Part shown: positions 16,334-25,129 of the stretch, piece by piece
Position numbering within the stretch: position 1 is the first letter of the stretch
How the letters are laid out: each line of letters opens with the position of its first letter
Assembly: GCA_028824685.1 (NCBI GenBank)
Contig: JAPPCZ010000062.1
Span: forward strand, 1-43,256
Source: Candidatus Poribacteria bacterium
GTDB lineage: Bacteria; Poribacteria; WGA-4E; WGA-3G
Length of the DNA stretch: 43,256 bases
Direction: 5' to 3'
Notes under the pieces: generated by a model
Database searches by the model: none
Told to the model about the DNA's origin: nothing
Seen by the model: only the letters and a program-made list of their open reading frames with translations
Made by a program: the position numbers and the translations under genes

Positions 16334-16500
16334 TCATTTTGGAATGTTAATAATTCCGTGTCCTTCTTTAATATGAAGAATTTGATTTGCCTTGAAATCA
16401 AAAAACTTTTCTTTATGTCCACTTGGCCAGTGAAGTTCAAGCGAGTCAATCTTTGTGTTCTTTCCAAGTCCAAAGTGAACGCGAAGATCGTTCTGTGAGA
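16334..16500 (-). pseudogene. Out-of-frame C-terminal remainder of the FG-GAP/UnbV gene
   Basis: In the next frame, the sequence after SYL continues as SQNDLRVHFGLGKNTKIDSL, then LHWPSGHKE and on to a stop at 16334. This is the expected end of an ASPIC/UnbV domain, while the annotated frame of the upstream gene runs out as SLWTWKEHKD. The junction reads ...AGTTATCTCACAG... An extra TC in the TCTC run would restore one continuous frame, so a dinucleotide loss (or a sequencing error) is the simplest cause. The downstream frame is otherwise uninterrupted, so the lesion is recent or not real. Confidence 0.75.
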
Positions 16501-18032
16501 TAACTGGAACCGCTACGAACCTCTTTAATAAGTGAGAGTGCATCTGATTTTAAAATAATTTTCGTACCGATCCCTGATGCATTGCTTTGCGTGCCGATAG
16601 TGTGAATAGCAACCCAATTGTTAGTATTTCCACCATCGTTACGAAGAAGTTTTGCAGGTTGATTGGAGTGATTTAGAAAAATATCAATATCCCCGTCGTT
16701 ATCGTAATCACCAAAAGCTGCACCTCTACCTACCATTTTGGTCAGTTGTGTTAACCCGACTCGGGCAGAAACATCGGAAAAAGTGTGTTTTCCGTTTCGG
16801 TGATTGTTCTGGAATAGCAGGTCTGTTTGTGCGTAAGTAGCATCCGAAAAAAGTTCAATGGTATCCTGAAGATGCCCATTGGAAACATAGATGTCTTGAA
16901 GACCATCATTATTGTAATCTAAAAAATCAACTGCCCACTTAAAGTATGGTAAGGTCACCGCACCGATGCCGGAAGAAAAGGATACATCTGTAAAAAACTG
17001 AGCATTGTCATTATGATAGAGGATTACATGTTGAGCAGAGGCATTGCTTACAACTAAATCAAAGTATCCATCATTATTGTAATCCCCAAATGCACTCCCC
17101 ATGCCGCTACCAGGGATGCCGTTTTCGTCATATCCTGTCCCGGTAAAGTCTGTTACATCTGTAAAAGTCCCATCACCATTATTTTGATAAAGTAGGTCTG
17201 GTTCCAAGTCATTAGCAATATGTAAGTCTGGATCGCCATCGTTATCATAATCGCCGACAGCAACCGCAAGTCCAAGTGCTTGATGTGAAATTCCTGATTC
17301 TTCGGTAACATCCGTGAAAGTTCCATCGCCGTTATTTCGGTAGAGTATATCCGATTCACTAACAAAACGTCTCGTTTCTATTTGGTCTACGGGACTACAA
17401 TAAGTACGGACTCCTTGTATTACCCAACCACGGTCATTGGCAACCGAGTAAGTCATGTAATTGACAACGTATAGGTCTATGTATCCATCCAAATCGTAAT
17501 CCAAAAACGCGCAGCCTGTTCCCCACCGTTTGTCGCCAACACCTGCCTTTTCGGTGATGTCAGTAAAAGTCCCATCACCATTGTTGTAATAGAGGCGGTT
17601 GCCTCCAAAATTTGTTATATAAATTTCGGGATAGCCATCGTTGTTAATGTCTGCAGCAGCACAACCCACACCATATCCCGTATCGCCAACACCTGCTTTT
17701 AGCGTGACATCGGTAAATGTACCATCTCCACTATTCTGATAAAGCAAGTTTTTCGGGAGATCAGCAGAATTTGTGGACGGTTCTGTTGTTTGTATAGGCG
17801 ATGGGGTGTGTGCAGCGTTAACAATATACAGGTCAAGGTTACCATCACGGTTAAAGTCAAAGAAGAGCGCACCTGAACCGAGCGTTTCAATAAGATATTT
17901 TTCACCAGTTCTACCGTCAACGTGTCGAAAATCAATTCCCGCAGTGGTAGTGACATCAACAAATTGAACCTCTGCATACGCGGGAACACTCAAGAAAGTC
18001 AAGCACAGTAGAAGGTGGCACACACATCTCAT
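16446..18032 (-). CDS. Exported FG-GAP/VCBS-repeat CRTAC1-like protein, frameshifted in its UnbV domain
   Basis: 528 residues as it stands. A signal peptide (1-20, ending VPAYA) precedes at least seven repeats with Ca-binding loops of the form DxNxDGxxD (DFNRDGNLD, DINNDGYPE, DYDLDGYID, DYDNDGDPD, DYNNDGYFD, DYNNDGLQD, DYDNDGDID), predicting a seven-bladed integrin-like propeller. The final ASPIC/UnbV domain begins (KEVRSGSSYL) but is broken by a frameshift near 16497-16501. Repaired, the protein would end at 16334 and gain about 50 residues. The ATG overlaps the TGA of the TPR gene, so the two are coupled. TPR plus FG-GAP/UnbV pairs recur in environmental phyla; their function is unknown, probably surface adhesion or ligand binding. 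Confidence 0.85.
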   Translation of the reverse strand: MRCVCHLLLCLTFLSVPAYAEVQFVDVTTTAGIDFRHVDGRTGEKYLIETLGSGALFFDFNRDGNLDLYIVNAAHTPSPIQTTEPSTNSADLPKNLLYQNSGDGTFTDVTLKAGVGDTGYGVGCAAADINNDGYPEIYITNFGGNRLYYNNGDGTFTDITEKAGVGDKRWGTGCAFLDYDLDGYIDLYVVNYMTYSVANDRGWVIQGVRTYCSPVDQIETRRFVSESDILYRNNGDGTFTDVTEESGISHQALGLAVAVGDYDNDGDPDLHIANDLEPDLLYQNNGDGTFTDVTDFTGTGYDENGIPGSGMGSAFGDYNNDGYFDLVVSNASAQHVILYHNDNAQFFTDVSFSSGIGAVTLPYFKWAVDFLDYNNDGLQDIYVSNGHLQDTIELFSDATYAQTDLLFQNNHRNGKHTFSDVSARVGLTQLTKMVGRGAAFGDYDNDGDIDIFLNHSNQPAKLLRNDGGNTNNWVAIHTIGTQSNASGIGTKIILKSDALSLIKEVRSGSSYLTERSSRSLWTWKEHKD

Positions 18033-19294
18033 TTTTTCGACGTAGTAAGGAGGGAAACCTGCTTTTGGCGGGCATGTTTTGCTTCACTGTTTAATCCGAG
18101 TTTAGTGTAAACAGTGGCGAGCGTATCCCAATAATTTGCCTCAGTTGGTGCAAGGTCAGTGGCGGTTTGTGCGTGGGATAGTGCTTTATCAAGATCTATT
18201 TGCGATTCAGTGTAGCAAACAGCGATATTATTATGTGCAATGGCAAGCATTGCATCGGCAGAGATTGATTTTTGGTATGCCTCAATTGCGAGTTTTATAT
18301 TTCCTTGTTTGTGATAGGTAAGTCCTAAATTGTAGTGGGAAGAGGCTAAAGTTGGAGAAAGCGAAATTGCGTGTTTATAGCTTTCAATTGCTTTGTCATA
18401 TCGCTTGCGTGTCAAATAAACAATACCGAGATTGTTATAACCTTTTGGGTCATCAGGATGAAATTTGACATACTTCTGTGCATTTTGAAGAAGTGGGTCG
18501 GTATGGCGGAGAATTTTGAAGAACTCCATTGCTGATGCTGCTTTTTCTTTTTGTCCGCGTTTGATATATACTTGGGCGAGTTGGAAATGTGCCTCTGTGT
18601 TATCATTCTGAATTTCAACAACCTTTTGAAATTGCGTTACAGCATCATCATAACGTGCCTGCTTAGCATAAACCTGACCTAAACCTAAAATGGCAGTGAT
18701 GCCCCTTGGATTAAGACGGACTGCCTTCACATAAGATTTTTCCGCTTGTGAAAGAAGTCTCTGTTTCAGGTATGCCTCAGCAAGTCCGCTATGGGCATCT
18801 GACCATTTTGCATCAATAGTAACCGCTTCTTTAAACGCATCTACAGCAAGCGGAAAAGTTCCCTGTTTCAGATAAACCAACCCGATATTATAGTGTGGTT
18901 CTGCTGTCATTGGGGACAACTGTAATGCCTTCTTATAAGCATTAAGTGCGGCATTATATTGCTTGAGTTCCGAGTGCGTAATACCGAGTGCGTTGTAGAA
19001 AACTGCAGAATTTGGGTTGAGCGCAATCGCTGCCTTGTATTCCGATACAGCCTTCACATGCTCCTCCAACGCGCGGTAAGCGGTTGCTTTTTGGAAATGA
19101 ATTTCGGCAAACCAATTAGGATCAGCGTCTGCTGTTTGAGACTGCATGGCTTTGTCAAAAGATTGTAATGCCTTACTATAACGACCTTCTTCAAAATATT
19201 TTATGCCGCGTTGAAAGGACTCGTTGGGAGGACTGGCATAGGTGATGTACCCTAATCCACTACAGAGGATAAGTATCGTTACGTATCTTAGCAT
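18029..19294 (-). CDS. Exported tetratricopeptide-repeat protein
   Basis: 421 residues. The N-terminal signal peptide (about 1-20, ending TYASP) indicates export. About eleven TPR units of 34 residues follow, with the typical W/Y-LG-A-Y-A-P pattern (for example NLGIVYLTRKRYDKAIESY). Such superhelices act as protein-protein scaffolds. The stop overlaps the start of the FG-GAP gene (ATGA), so the two products are made together and may form a complex in the periplasm or on the surface. No promoter stands out in the short space between the start and the palindromic repeat at 19339. Confidence 0.88.
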   Translation of the reverse strand: MLRYVTILILCSGLGYITYASPPNESFQRGIKYFEEGRYSKALQSFDKAMQSQTADADPNWFAEIHFQKATAYRALEEHVKAVSEYKAAIALNPNSAVFYNALGITHSELKQYNAALNAYKKALQLSPMTAEPHYNIGLVYLKQGTFPLAVDAFKEAVTIDAKWSDAHSGLAEAYLKQRLLSQAEKSYVKAVRLNPRGITAILGLGQVYAKQARYDDAVTQFQKVVEIQNDNTEAHFQLAQVYIKRGQKEKAASAMEFFKILRHTDPLLQNAQKYVKFHPDDPKGYNNLGIVYLTRKRYDKAIESYKHAISLSPTLASSHYNLGLTYHKQGNIKLAIEAYQKSISADAMLAIAHNNIAVCYTESQIDLDKALSHAQTATDLAPTEANYWDTLATVYTKLGLNSEAKHARQKQVSLLTTSKK

Positions 19295-19338
19295 TGGTAT
19301 TTTCTATTTAACGTGAACTCGGTAAAAGTCTTTGTAGA

Positions 19339-19655
19339 GCAAACTGTATGAAGATTAATTTATAATTCGGTAATTTTTCATTATGCATATTCAGAATATT
19401 TTAAGTGCTCTTCAGTCCCGTAGGGACGATATGTTTATAGCAGCACGGGCAACCTCATCCCTTAGTCCCGTAGGGACGATATGTTTCGCAGCACATCGAC
19501 AATAAATATGCCGTTCCTACGGAACTCAAGAGGGTAGAGACAACATTTTTCTATAAACATTCCGTCCCTACGGGACTAAAGAGCACTTAGAATGTTCCGA
19601 ATATGCATAACGAAAATTATCGATTTTAATTACTTAATCTTCATACAGTTTGTGC
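19339..19655. repeat. Large inverted repeat with AGTCCCGTAGGGACGATATG units
   Basis: The arms, 19339-19440 and 19551-19655, are reverse complements at roughly 85 percent by eye, running from GCAAACTGTATGAAG through TTATGCATATTC to the AGTCCCGTAGGGAC unit and TTTATAG. Within and between the arms are direct unit copies at about 19413 and 19464, a degenerate one near 19508, and an inverted one at 19556-19578. Each unit has its own palindromic core (GTCCCGTAGGGAC). No coding content. It lies at the 3' side of the giant cytochrome gene. Confidence 0.85.
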
Positions 19656-19684
19656 TACATAAATAGCAACTTAGGTTATATAAT
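19647..19684 (-). repeat. Copy of the AAGTTGCTACCTATGTAGCAC module (reverse orientation)
   Basis: Read on the - strand this matches 24778-24812 and 41011-41055: AACCTAAGTTGCTATTTATGTAGCACAAAC. It overlaps the outer end of the neighbouring inverted repeat. Together they are a reversed counterpart of the block at 24778-24867, so the giant gene between them is bracketed by inverted copies. Confidence 0.65.
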
Positions 19685-19702
19685 GCGATTTCCTGTCAAA
19701 TT

Positions 19703-22700
19703 TTACTTCAGAATTAACATTTTCCGTGTTGCGGTGAAGTCACCTGCGGTTAACATATAGAAATAGATTCCGCTTGCCACAGACTCACCAACACTGTTTC
19801 TGCCATCCCAATGTGCCGCGCGGTTACGACTCTGATAGATACCCGCTGACTGATGCCCTAACGCCAATGTCCGAACAACCGCACCGTTCGCAGCATAGAT
19901 TTTCAAAGTTACATCTGCAGGTTTCGCGAGGTGATATGGTATCCACGTCTCCGGATTGAACGGATTCGGATAGTTTGTAAGCAGTGCTGTCTTTTCAGGA
20001 ATCAGCGATGCTAATAGCCTCTCAAGATTCTCTATCCCCTGTCGGAAAGCAAGCGAACCGTCGTTTTCAGCTTGTGCTTGATCTATCCATGCCTGGACCA
20101 TTATAGGCATAAGTTCCTTGTTGTCCATCGCAAGTAAAGGGGATGCGGCAGTGGAATCCGTTGACTCGCCAAAGTGCTGTGCCACAAGGATAAGGTCTTG
20201 AACATTGATAACGCCATCGCGATTTACATCTGTCCGTAAGTTAGTGGGGGTGCCTGAACCGAAGTCCTGTGCTACGAGTATCAGATCCAGAATACTTACG
20301 CGACCATCTTGATTGACATCCCATGCAGGATATTCTCCTACAGTGATGGTAATATTTGGTGGAACAGTAGGAATAATCGCACCAGTGCTTGAACCGAATT
20401 CGAAGTTTTCCAGTGTAATCTGTGTTTCGCCACTGGCTTTTGCCCTAAATATTACAGAGAGCAGCGTGCCAGTACCATTAACGCCGCTTTCCGCAATTCG
20501 AGCAGCATTGAGCCCCGTTATCTTACCAGTCGTATTATCTATTGTGCCACCTTGGAAGAAGGTGTTGCCGCCTTCCGATTCCAGGAAATCACTTTCAGTA
20601 ACTTCAACGGCTTCAAGCACATTCGGGTCGAAGACAATATCCGCTTGCCACCCTGCTAAATCTGTTACGTTTTCTGCGTTGAGATTTAGTGTAAATGTAT
20701 CGCCAGCGAGAAGGTTTGTTGTCTCCGTTGTAGAGAATGTGAGACGTGAAACCGCATCTGGATGTATTACCGTATACTCTGTGCCATCTTCTAAACCGAA
20801 AAAACCGTTCCAACCTAACCAGGGTCTGTAATCAATGGCAACTAACAATACATTTGTTCCCGACTTGAGTGTGGCAGGGAAAAAGTCATGATAATTATGG
20901 GCGCGAGTATTATACCAAGTGAGGTTTTGGTGCACTAACTCGCCATTAAGCCATATTTTTACCGCATTATTGCTTCCGAAAAACATATTTGTGACCTGTT
21001 CACGAGGTGAATTCAAGATGATGGAACCGTAGATGACACGATCATTAACATTGAGAACTGTCTCAATACCAAGAGTGTCTAACATATCAGCAATGTTGTT
21101 GTTTCCTGAAGGAGCAATTTTACCTGCTATCCACATATTATCGCCAACAGAGGTTTCTGCTTTTGCACCGAAGGTAGCAATATGTTTTTCTGTTACAACT
21201 CCGTCACTTGTTTCAGACAGTAGGTCTGTCGTGCTGTCAAGGTGTTCAGCTGGTACGATCGTCCATAACCAGGGACCCTCTATTTTCGGACCGCCTATTG
21301 GGGCACCTGGGTTAAAGGCGCGAGAGATCGTTGTTTCTGATAACTCTGCCAAAGGTGAAAAATCAGAGATTAAATTATGATGAAGTCCTAACCATTTGAG
21401 CTGAGTTAGAGCTGCTAAAGGAGACACGTCCGATATTTTGTTCCATTCGAGGTTCAAACGTGTCAGACTTGTTAATTTGGACAAATGTGATACATCGGAA
21501 ATACCATTTGAGGCAAGATACAAACTCTTTAATCCTGTCAACTTTGCCAGCGGTGAAAAATCAGGGTTGTCTGCACCGCAAATATCAAGACTGTTCAATT
21601 GTGTCAAACCTGCAAGTGGAGAAAGATCAGAGATCGGGTTGCCCCATGACAGAAAATGTCTTAATTTAGCAAATCCAGCAAGAGGGGAGATATCCGATAT
21701 TTCATCGCCTATAATCGTTAGCACTTCTAAGTTTGATAAACCCGCAATCGGAGATAAACTTTCTATTGGATTATTATAGATATCTAATATCTTCAATTTG
21801 ATTAGTTCAGAGAGAGGCGAGAGGTCGGTAATTTGGTTGGCAGGTGCATATAAATAGTCCAAATTTACTGCATGCTCAATGCCTGTCAGATCCGTAATGT
21901 CCCTATTATATGCCCGTAGAGTTGTTAATGTTGCCATCTCATCAAACGTAATTGATATAACCCCAGTATCCGCCTTCCCAAGTGCTTCTGCTATTGCCGC
22001 ACGTAAGTTTCGGTCAGGAATATTAACATTTCCAGCTATTATATTTGTGGTTTGAGCAAGTTCTGCTAAAGGTGAGAAATCTGTTATCGGATTCTTGGTA
22101 AGGTCTAGCCATTCCAAGTTGGTTAACTTTGCTAATGGAGATACATCTGAGATATTGTTCAATTCAAGACTTAGCCATTTCAAGTTAGTTAATTCTGACA
22201 AAGAGGATACATTCGAAATATTATTCCACGAAAGATTTAACCATGTCAGATTAGTCAGGACAGCTAAAGGTGATATGTCTGAGATAATGTTATTTCTATG
22301 GAGATTCAGTTTTGTAAAATGTTCTAAACCTTTTAAGCTTGACAAGGACGATAAATCCGAAATGTTGCAATCGACGAGATACAGTGTTTTCAAACTTTTT
22401 AAGTTATCTAAAGACGGTATATGTGATAATTTGGCACCACAGAGATCAAGTATTTTCAGTTTCGGTAATTTGACGAGTGGTGACATGTCAACGATTGGGC
22501 TGCCCCAACAATGAAATGTTTGAAGGTTAATTAACCCTGCCAATACTGATATATCAGATACGCCTGAGATATGACTCATTTGCAGATAATTTAATTGTGT
22601 TAAATTTACTATAGCAGATATGTTGGATATTGGATTATGATTGATCACCAAGTAATTTACTTTCTTTAATTCTGAAATAGGTGATAAATCAGATATTTGG

Positions 22701-24643
22701 TTATTCACAAAATTGAGTACTCTTAACTCGATTAATCCTGCAATAGGAGTTAGATCTGAAACTTTGTTTGCTTCAATATTTAACTCTTTTAGGTTTGTTG
22801 CAAATTCAAGTCCTGTCAAATCACTGATATCCTTGTCGATTACTTCAAGTCGTTCTAATGTCGTCAAATCCTCAACAGTAATCGCATCACCCGCTGCTTT
22901 GCCAAGTGCTTCTTCAATTGCAGCGCGAAGGTTCACATCAGGAATGTAGACACCAGCACCAGGAATAATTTCTGGGCGCTCCACAACCGGTGGCAGGACG
23001 CTATCAGGAGAATCCAACGCATCAATCACATCGTGAAAAGCCGATGTCCATGCGTCTCGTTTGATGGCACCGCCTTCTACCACCAATGCCCCTAATAAGT
23101 TTTGTAAATTCACATTCTTACTAATTTTCTCAAGAAACGCCTCCGTTTCCAATCCAACTGCAGCTGCAGCATGTGCAGCACTGAGTTGTCCTTGAAAAGC
23201 CTCATGGAATCGTTGTATCGGCTCAATTCCACCAAAAACACCGCCTGCTGCTTCAAGTGCTGTCCTGTAACGTTGCGTATCCTCCGCTACAAGATCAGCC
23301 ATCACTGCTCTTTCTACATAGAGATTTAAAGCCCTATCTTTGTTAAAAGGTGGATTGTCAGCTTGTTCAACAACAGCACGCACCTCGTCTTCAAACGTCT
23401 TCATCCCTTCCGTGTGGCAGCCAATGCAGGAAAGTCCATTACGCACAGCAGGATCACTGACAGCGGGATTAGAAACAATGTCTGTCGGTGCTACATCAAG
23501 CCGGTTTCCTTCACCATCTACAAGATAATATGCTTGTAAACCGTTCGGCAGATTGAAGATAATCTCACCACCGTCATGTGTGAAATCAAGCGGATGTGTA
23601 AAGATATTCTGCGATTCCGCACTTCCCGCAAAGTCATAACTTTTCCAATATGCACCAAACCGTGATATGTGACGCTCAACAACGCGATTGTGTCTTGAAA
23701 CACCCGAATTGTTGAAACCGGCACGCCAAACGCGTTTTCCGGGGGCATTTAAGAGGTTTTCGGTAACGAATACCTCAAGTACAGCCTCTAATTCGCGGTC
23801 TGTTTCGGGCAACGCAAGAATATCATGGTAGAGCGGTGGTAGTGAAGCAGTCGCAAGAAACCAATCTATATGGACAAACGGCACTTCACAGTTCATCTCT
23901 TGCTGTAAAGTCGTCAGTTTTTCACGGAGATGTGTTTGTGTTGGGGCATCAAACGTCATTTTGTAGGGATAGACTTGCTCAATCTGTGTCCATGCATCGT
24001 TTCGGACATCCCACTCGTAATCGCGCAGGTCAATATAGAAAATAGTTTGTTCTGCATCAATCGGTTGTGGTTTAACAACCTCGCGTCCCCAAGAGAGGCT
24101 ATTAATCAGTTTTGAGAGGGCGCGCCGATACGCGTTGAGTGCTTCAGTCGTTTCACCTGCGTTGTAGAGATGTGTTAATGTGAAATAACGAGCGAAGGAA
24201 CGGTTAAACGGTGTGAGTGAATTGACGTGGTTCTCAATTGTCTGAAGCACTGTATTGGTCGTAATGAAGTCGGTTTCTGGCCTGGGAATATCGCTCCAAT
24301 CTGGTGCACCTGCTGCAATCCATTGGCGGATCGTCTCAATTGCTTCGGGGGCAAGCGGTGGTTGTGCGAGTGGCATCCGCTTAGCAACGTTTGTTTCAAT
24401 GAGTCGTTGAAAGAATACGGAGCCGTCAGGGTCGCCGGGAATAACTTTTCCGTCATCAATGAGTGCTGCATGCTCAATGATGAGCGATTCCCTGAATGAA
24501 CCATTTTCACCATGACATATTAGGCAGGACTGTTCAAAGATCGCATAAGCCTCTTGTGCCAGATTTTGTTGTGCATTGACACCGCCGACTAAAATCAACA
24601 TCAATATGCAGCTGATTTTTATGTAATTTAATTGTGTCTTCAA
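19703..24643 (-). CDS. Giant exported protein: two CXXCH haem motifs, LRR blocks, cohesin, dockerin, C-terminal sorting domain
   Basis: 1646 residues from TTG 24643. Order: signal peptide (1-25, ending VNAQ); PSCyt1-like cytochrome with CLICH (40-44) and a candidate Met ligand in RMPLAQPP; a 250-residue region of no known family; a second haem motif CIGCH (406-410); two internalin-like blocks of 22-residue leucine-rich repeats (about 563-865 and 871-1104), each opened by a PD-NLRAAI-EALGKA cap; a beta-rich region; a cohesin domain (about 1296-1434); a two-loop dockerin (DVNQDGRVSILDLILVAQDF and DVNRDGVINVQDLILVAQHF, about 1437-1493); and an NPFNPETW-type FlgD/T9SS-like sorting domain at the end. 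TTG is chosen because AGAGGG lies 8 nt upstream and a clean signal peptide follows. The longer ATG at 24739 has no SD and lies inside a dispersed repeat. Likely a surface-exposed electron-transfer or oxidoreductase protein; function unknown. Confidence 0.82.
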   Translation of the reverse strand: MKTQLNYIKISCILMLILVGGVNAQQNLAQEAYAIFEQSCLICHGENGSFRESLIIEHAALIDDGKVIPGDPDGSVFFQRLIETNVAKRMPLAQPPLAPEAIETIRQWIAAGAPDWSDIPRPETDFITTNTVLQTIENHVNSLTPFNRSFARYFTLTHLYNAGETTEALNAYRRALSKLINSLSWGREVVKPQPIDAEQTIFYIDLRDYEWDVRNDAWTQIEQVYPYKMTFDAPTQTHLREKLTTLQQEMNCEVPFVHIDWFLATASLPPLYHDILALPETDRELEAVLEVFVTENLLNAPGKRVWRAGFNNSGVSRHNRVVERHISRFGAYWKSYDFAGSAESQNIFTHPLDFTHDGGEIIFNLPNGLQAYYLVDGEGNRLDVAPTDIVSNPAVSDPAVRNGLSCIGCHTEGMKTFEDEVRAVVEQADNPPFNKDRALNLYVERAVMADLVAEDTQRYRTALEAAGGVFGGIEPIQRFHEAFQGQLSAAHAAAAVGLETEAFLEKISKNVNLQNLLGALVVEGGAIKRDAWTSAFHDVIDALDSPDSVLPPVVERPEIIPGAGVYIPDVNLRAAIEEALGKAAGDAITVEDLTTLERLEVIDKDISDLTGLEFATNLKELNIEANKVSDLTPIAGLIELRVLNFVNNQISDLSPISELKKVNYLVINHNPISNISAIVNLTQLNYLQMSHISGVSDISVLAGLINLQTFHCWGSPIVDMSPLVKLPKLKILDLCGAKLSHIPSLDNLKSLKTLYLVDCNISDLSSLSSLKGLEHFTKLNLHRNNIISDISPLAVLTNLTWLNLSWNNISNVSSLSELTNLKWLSLELNNISDVSPLAKLTNLEWLDLTKNPITDFSPLAELAQTTNIIAGNVNIPDRNLRAAIAEALGKADTGVISITFDEMATLTTLRAYNRDITDLTGIEHAVNLDYLYAPANQITDLSPLSELIKLKILDIYNNPIESLSPIAGLSNLEVLTIIGDEISDISPLAGFAKLRHFLSWGNPISDLSPLAGLTQLNSLDICGADNPDFSPLAKLTGLKSLYLASNGISDVSHLSKLTSLTRLNLEWNKISDVSPLAALTQLKWLGLHHNLISDFSPLAELSETTISRAFNPGAPIGGPKIEGPWLWTIVPAEHLDSTTDLLSETSDGVVTEKHIATFGAKAETSVGDNMWIAGKIAPSGNNNIADMLDTLGIETVLNVNDRVIYGSIILNSPREQVTNMFFGSNNAVKIWLNGELVHQNLTWYNTRAHNYHDFFPATLKSGTNVLLVAIDYRPWLGWNGFFGLEDGTEYTVIHPDAVSRLTFSTTETTNLLAGDTFTLNLNAENVTDLAGWQADIVFDPNVLEAVEVTESDFLESEGGNTFFQGGTIDNTTGKITGLNAARIAESGVNGTGTLLSVIFRAKASGETQITLENFEFGSSTGAIIPTVPPNITITVGEYPAWDVNQDGRVSILDLILVAQDFGSGTPTNLRTDVNRDGVINVQDLILVAQHFGESTDSTAASPLLAMDNKELMPIMVQAWIDQAQAENDGSLAFRQGIENLERLLASLIPEKTALLTNYPNPFNPETWIPYHLAKPADVTLKIYAANGAVVRTLALGHQSAGIYQSRNRAAHWDGRNSVGESVASGIYFYMLTAGDFTATRKMLILK

Positions 24644-24720
24644 CTTAATTTCCCTCTCATCTGACATATTTGATTTTAGTTTTACGGTTAGATTTGAATT
24701 GTTTGTACATTCTCGGTAGG

Positions 24721-24780
24721 CGAGGTTAGGAAACTGCATTTATCAGGGTGTCCATGTATTTTGGGATTCTACTATAAATA
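24721..24780. repeat. 60-bp direct repeat, copy 1
   Basis: It matches 25130-25189 in the same orientation with four mismatches in 60 by eye, starting CGAGGTTAGGAAACTGCAT and ending GATTCTACTATAAATA. It covers the false upstream ATG of the giant gene. Confidence 0.9.
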
Positions 24781-25045
24781 ACACAAGTTGCTACCTATGT
24801 AGCACAAACTTTATGAAATTAAAAAATAAATTCGGTATTTTCCTTAGTCCCGTAGGGACGATATGTTTATAGAAAAACGTTGCAGACACGCTCTTTAGTC
24901 CCGTAGGGACGATATGTTTGTTACCATGTGCTGCGAGGACATATCGTCCCTACGGGACTAAGAGAAAAGGTAGCCCTGGCGCTATAAACATTGCGTCCCT
25001 ACCAAATCAACGCTATGAATGCCTTTATGGCATTCAGCGGGACTG
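24778..25045. repeat. Repeat cluster 5' of the giant gene
   Basis: It opens with AAGTTGCTACCTATGTAGCAC, then carries AGTCCCGTAGGGACGATATGTTT at about 24845 and 24897, an inverted copy at 24938-24960, and a copy interrupted by a 35-bp insertion (GTCCCTAC up to 25002, GGGAC from 25039). The block resembles, in reverse orientation, the one at 19551-19684 on the other side of the gene. The whole stretch from 24740 to 25255 has no gene. Confidence 0.8.
25004..25038. repeat. Nested mini-hairpin module inside a palindromic repeat
   Basis: AAATCAACGCTATGAATGCC with TTTAT and GGCATTCAGC splits the unit GTCCCTAC/GGGAC. Related modules lie at 36774-36805 and, in reverse orientation, within 41223-41281 (AAATCAACGGTATGAAT on the - strand). 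Confidence 0.65.
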
Positions 25046-25129
25046 AAGAAGGTTCCCATGTTTAGAAAATCCTAAAATTGACGCTTATGAAGCGAGTTAG
25101 GAAACCTCGCCTACCGAAAATGAAACACG

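Noticed and set aside
19413..19578. CRISPR-like direct repeats (AGTCCCGTAGGGACGATATG)
   Set aside because: Spacing is irregular, units occur in both orientations within a larger inverted repeat, there are only a few copies and no cas gene is near. The same holds for 24845-24960.
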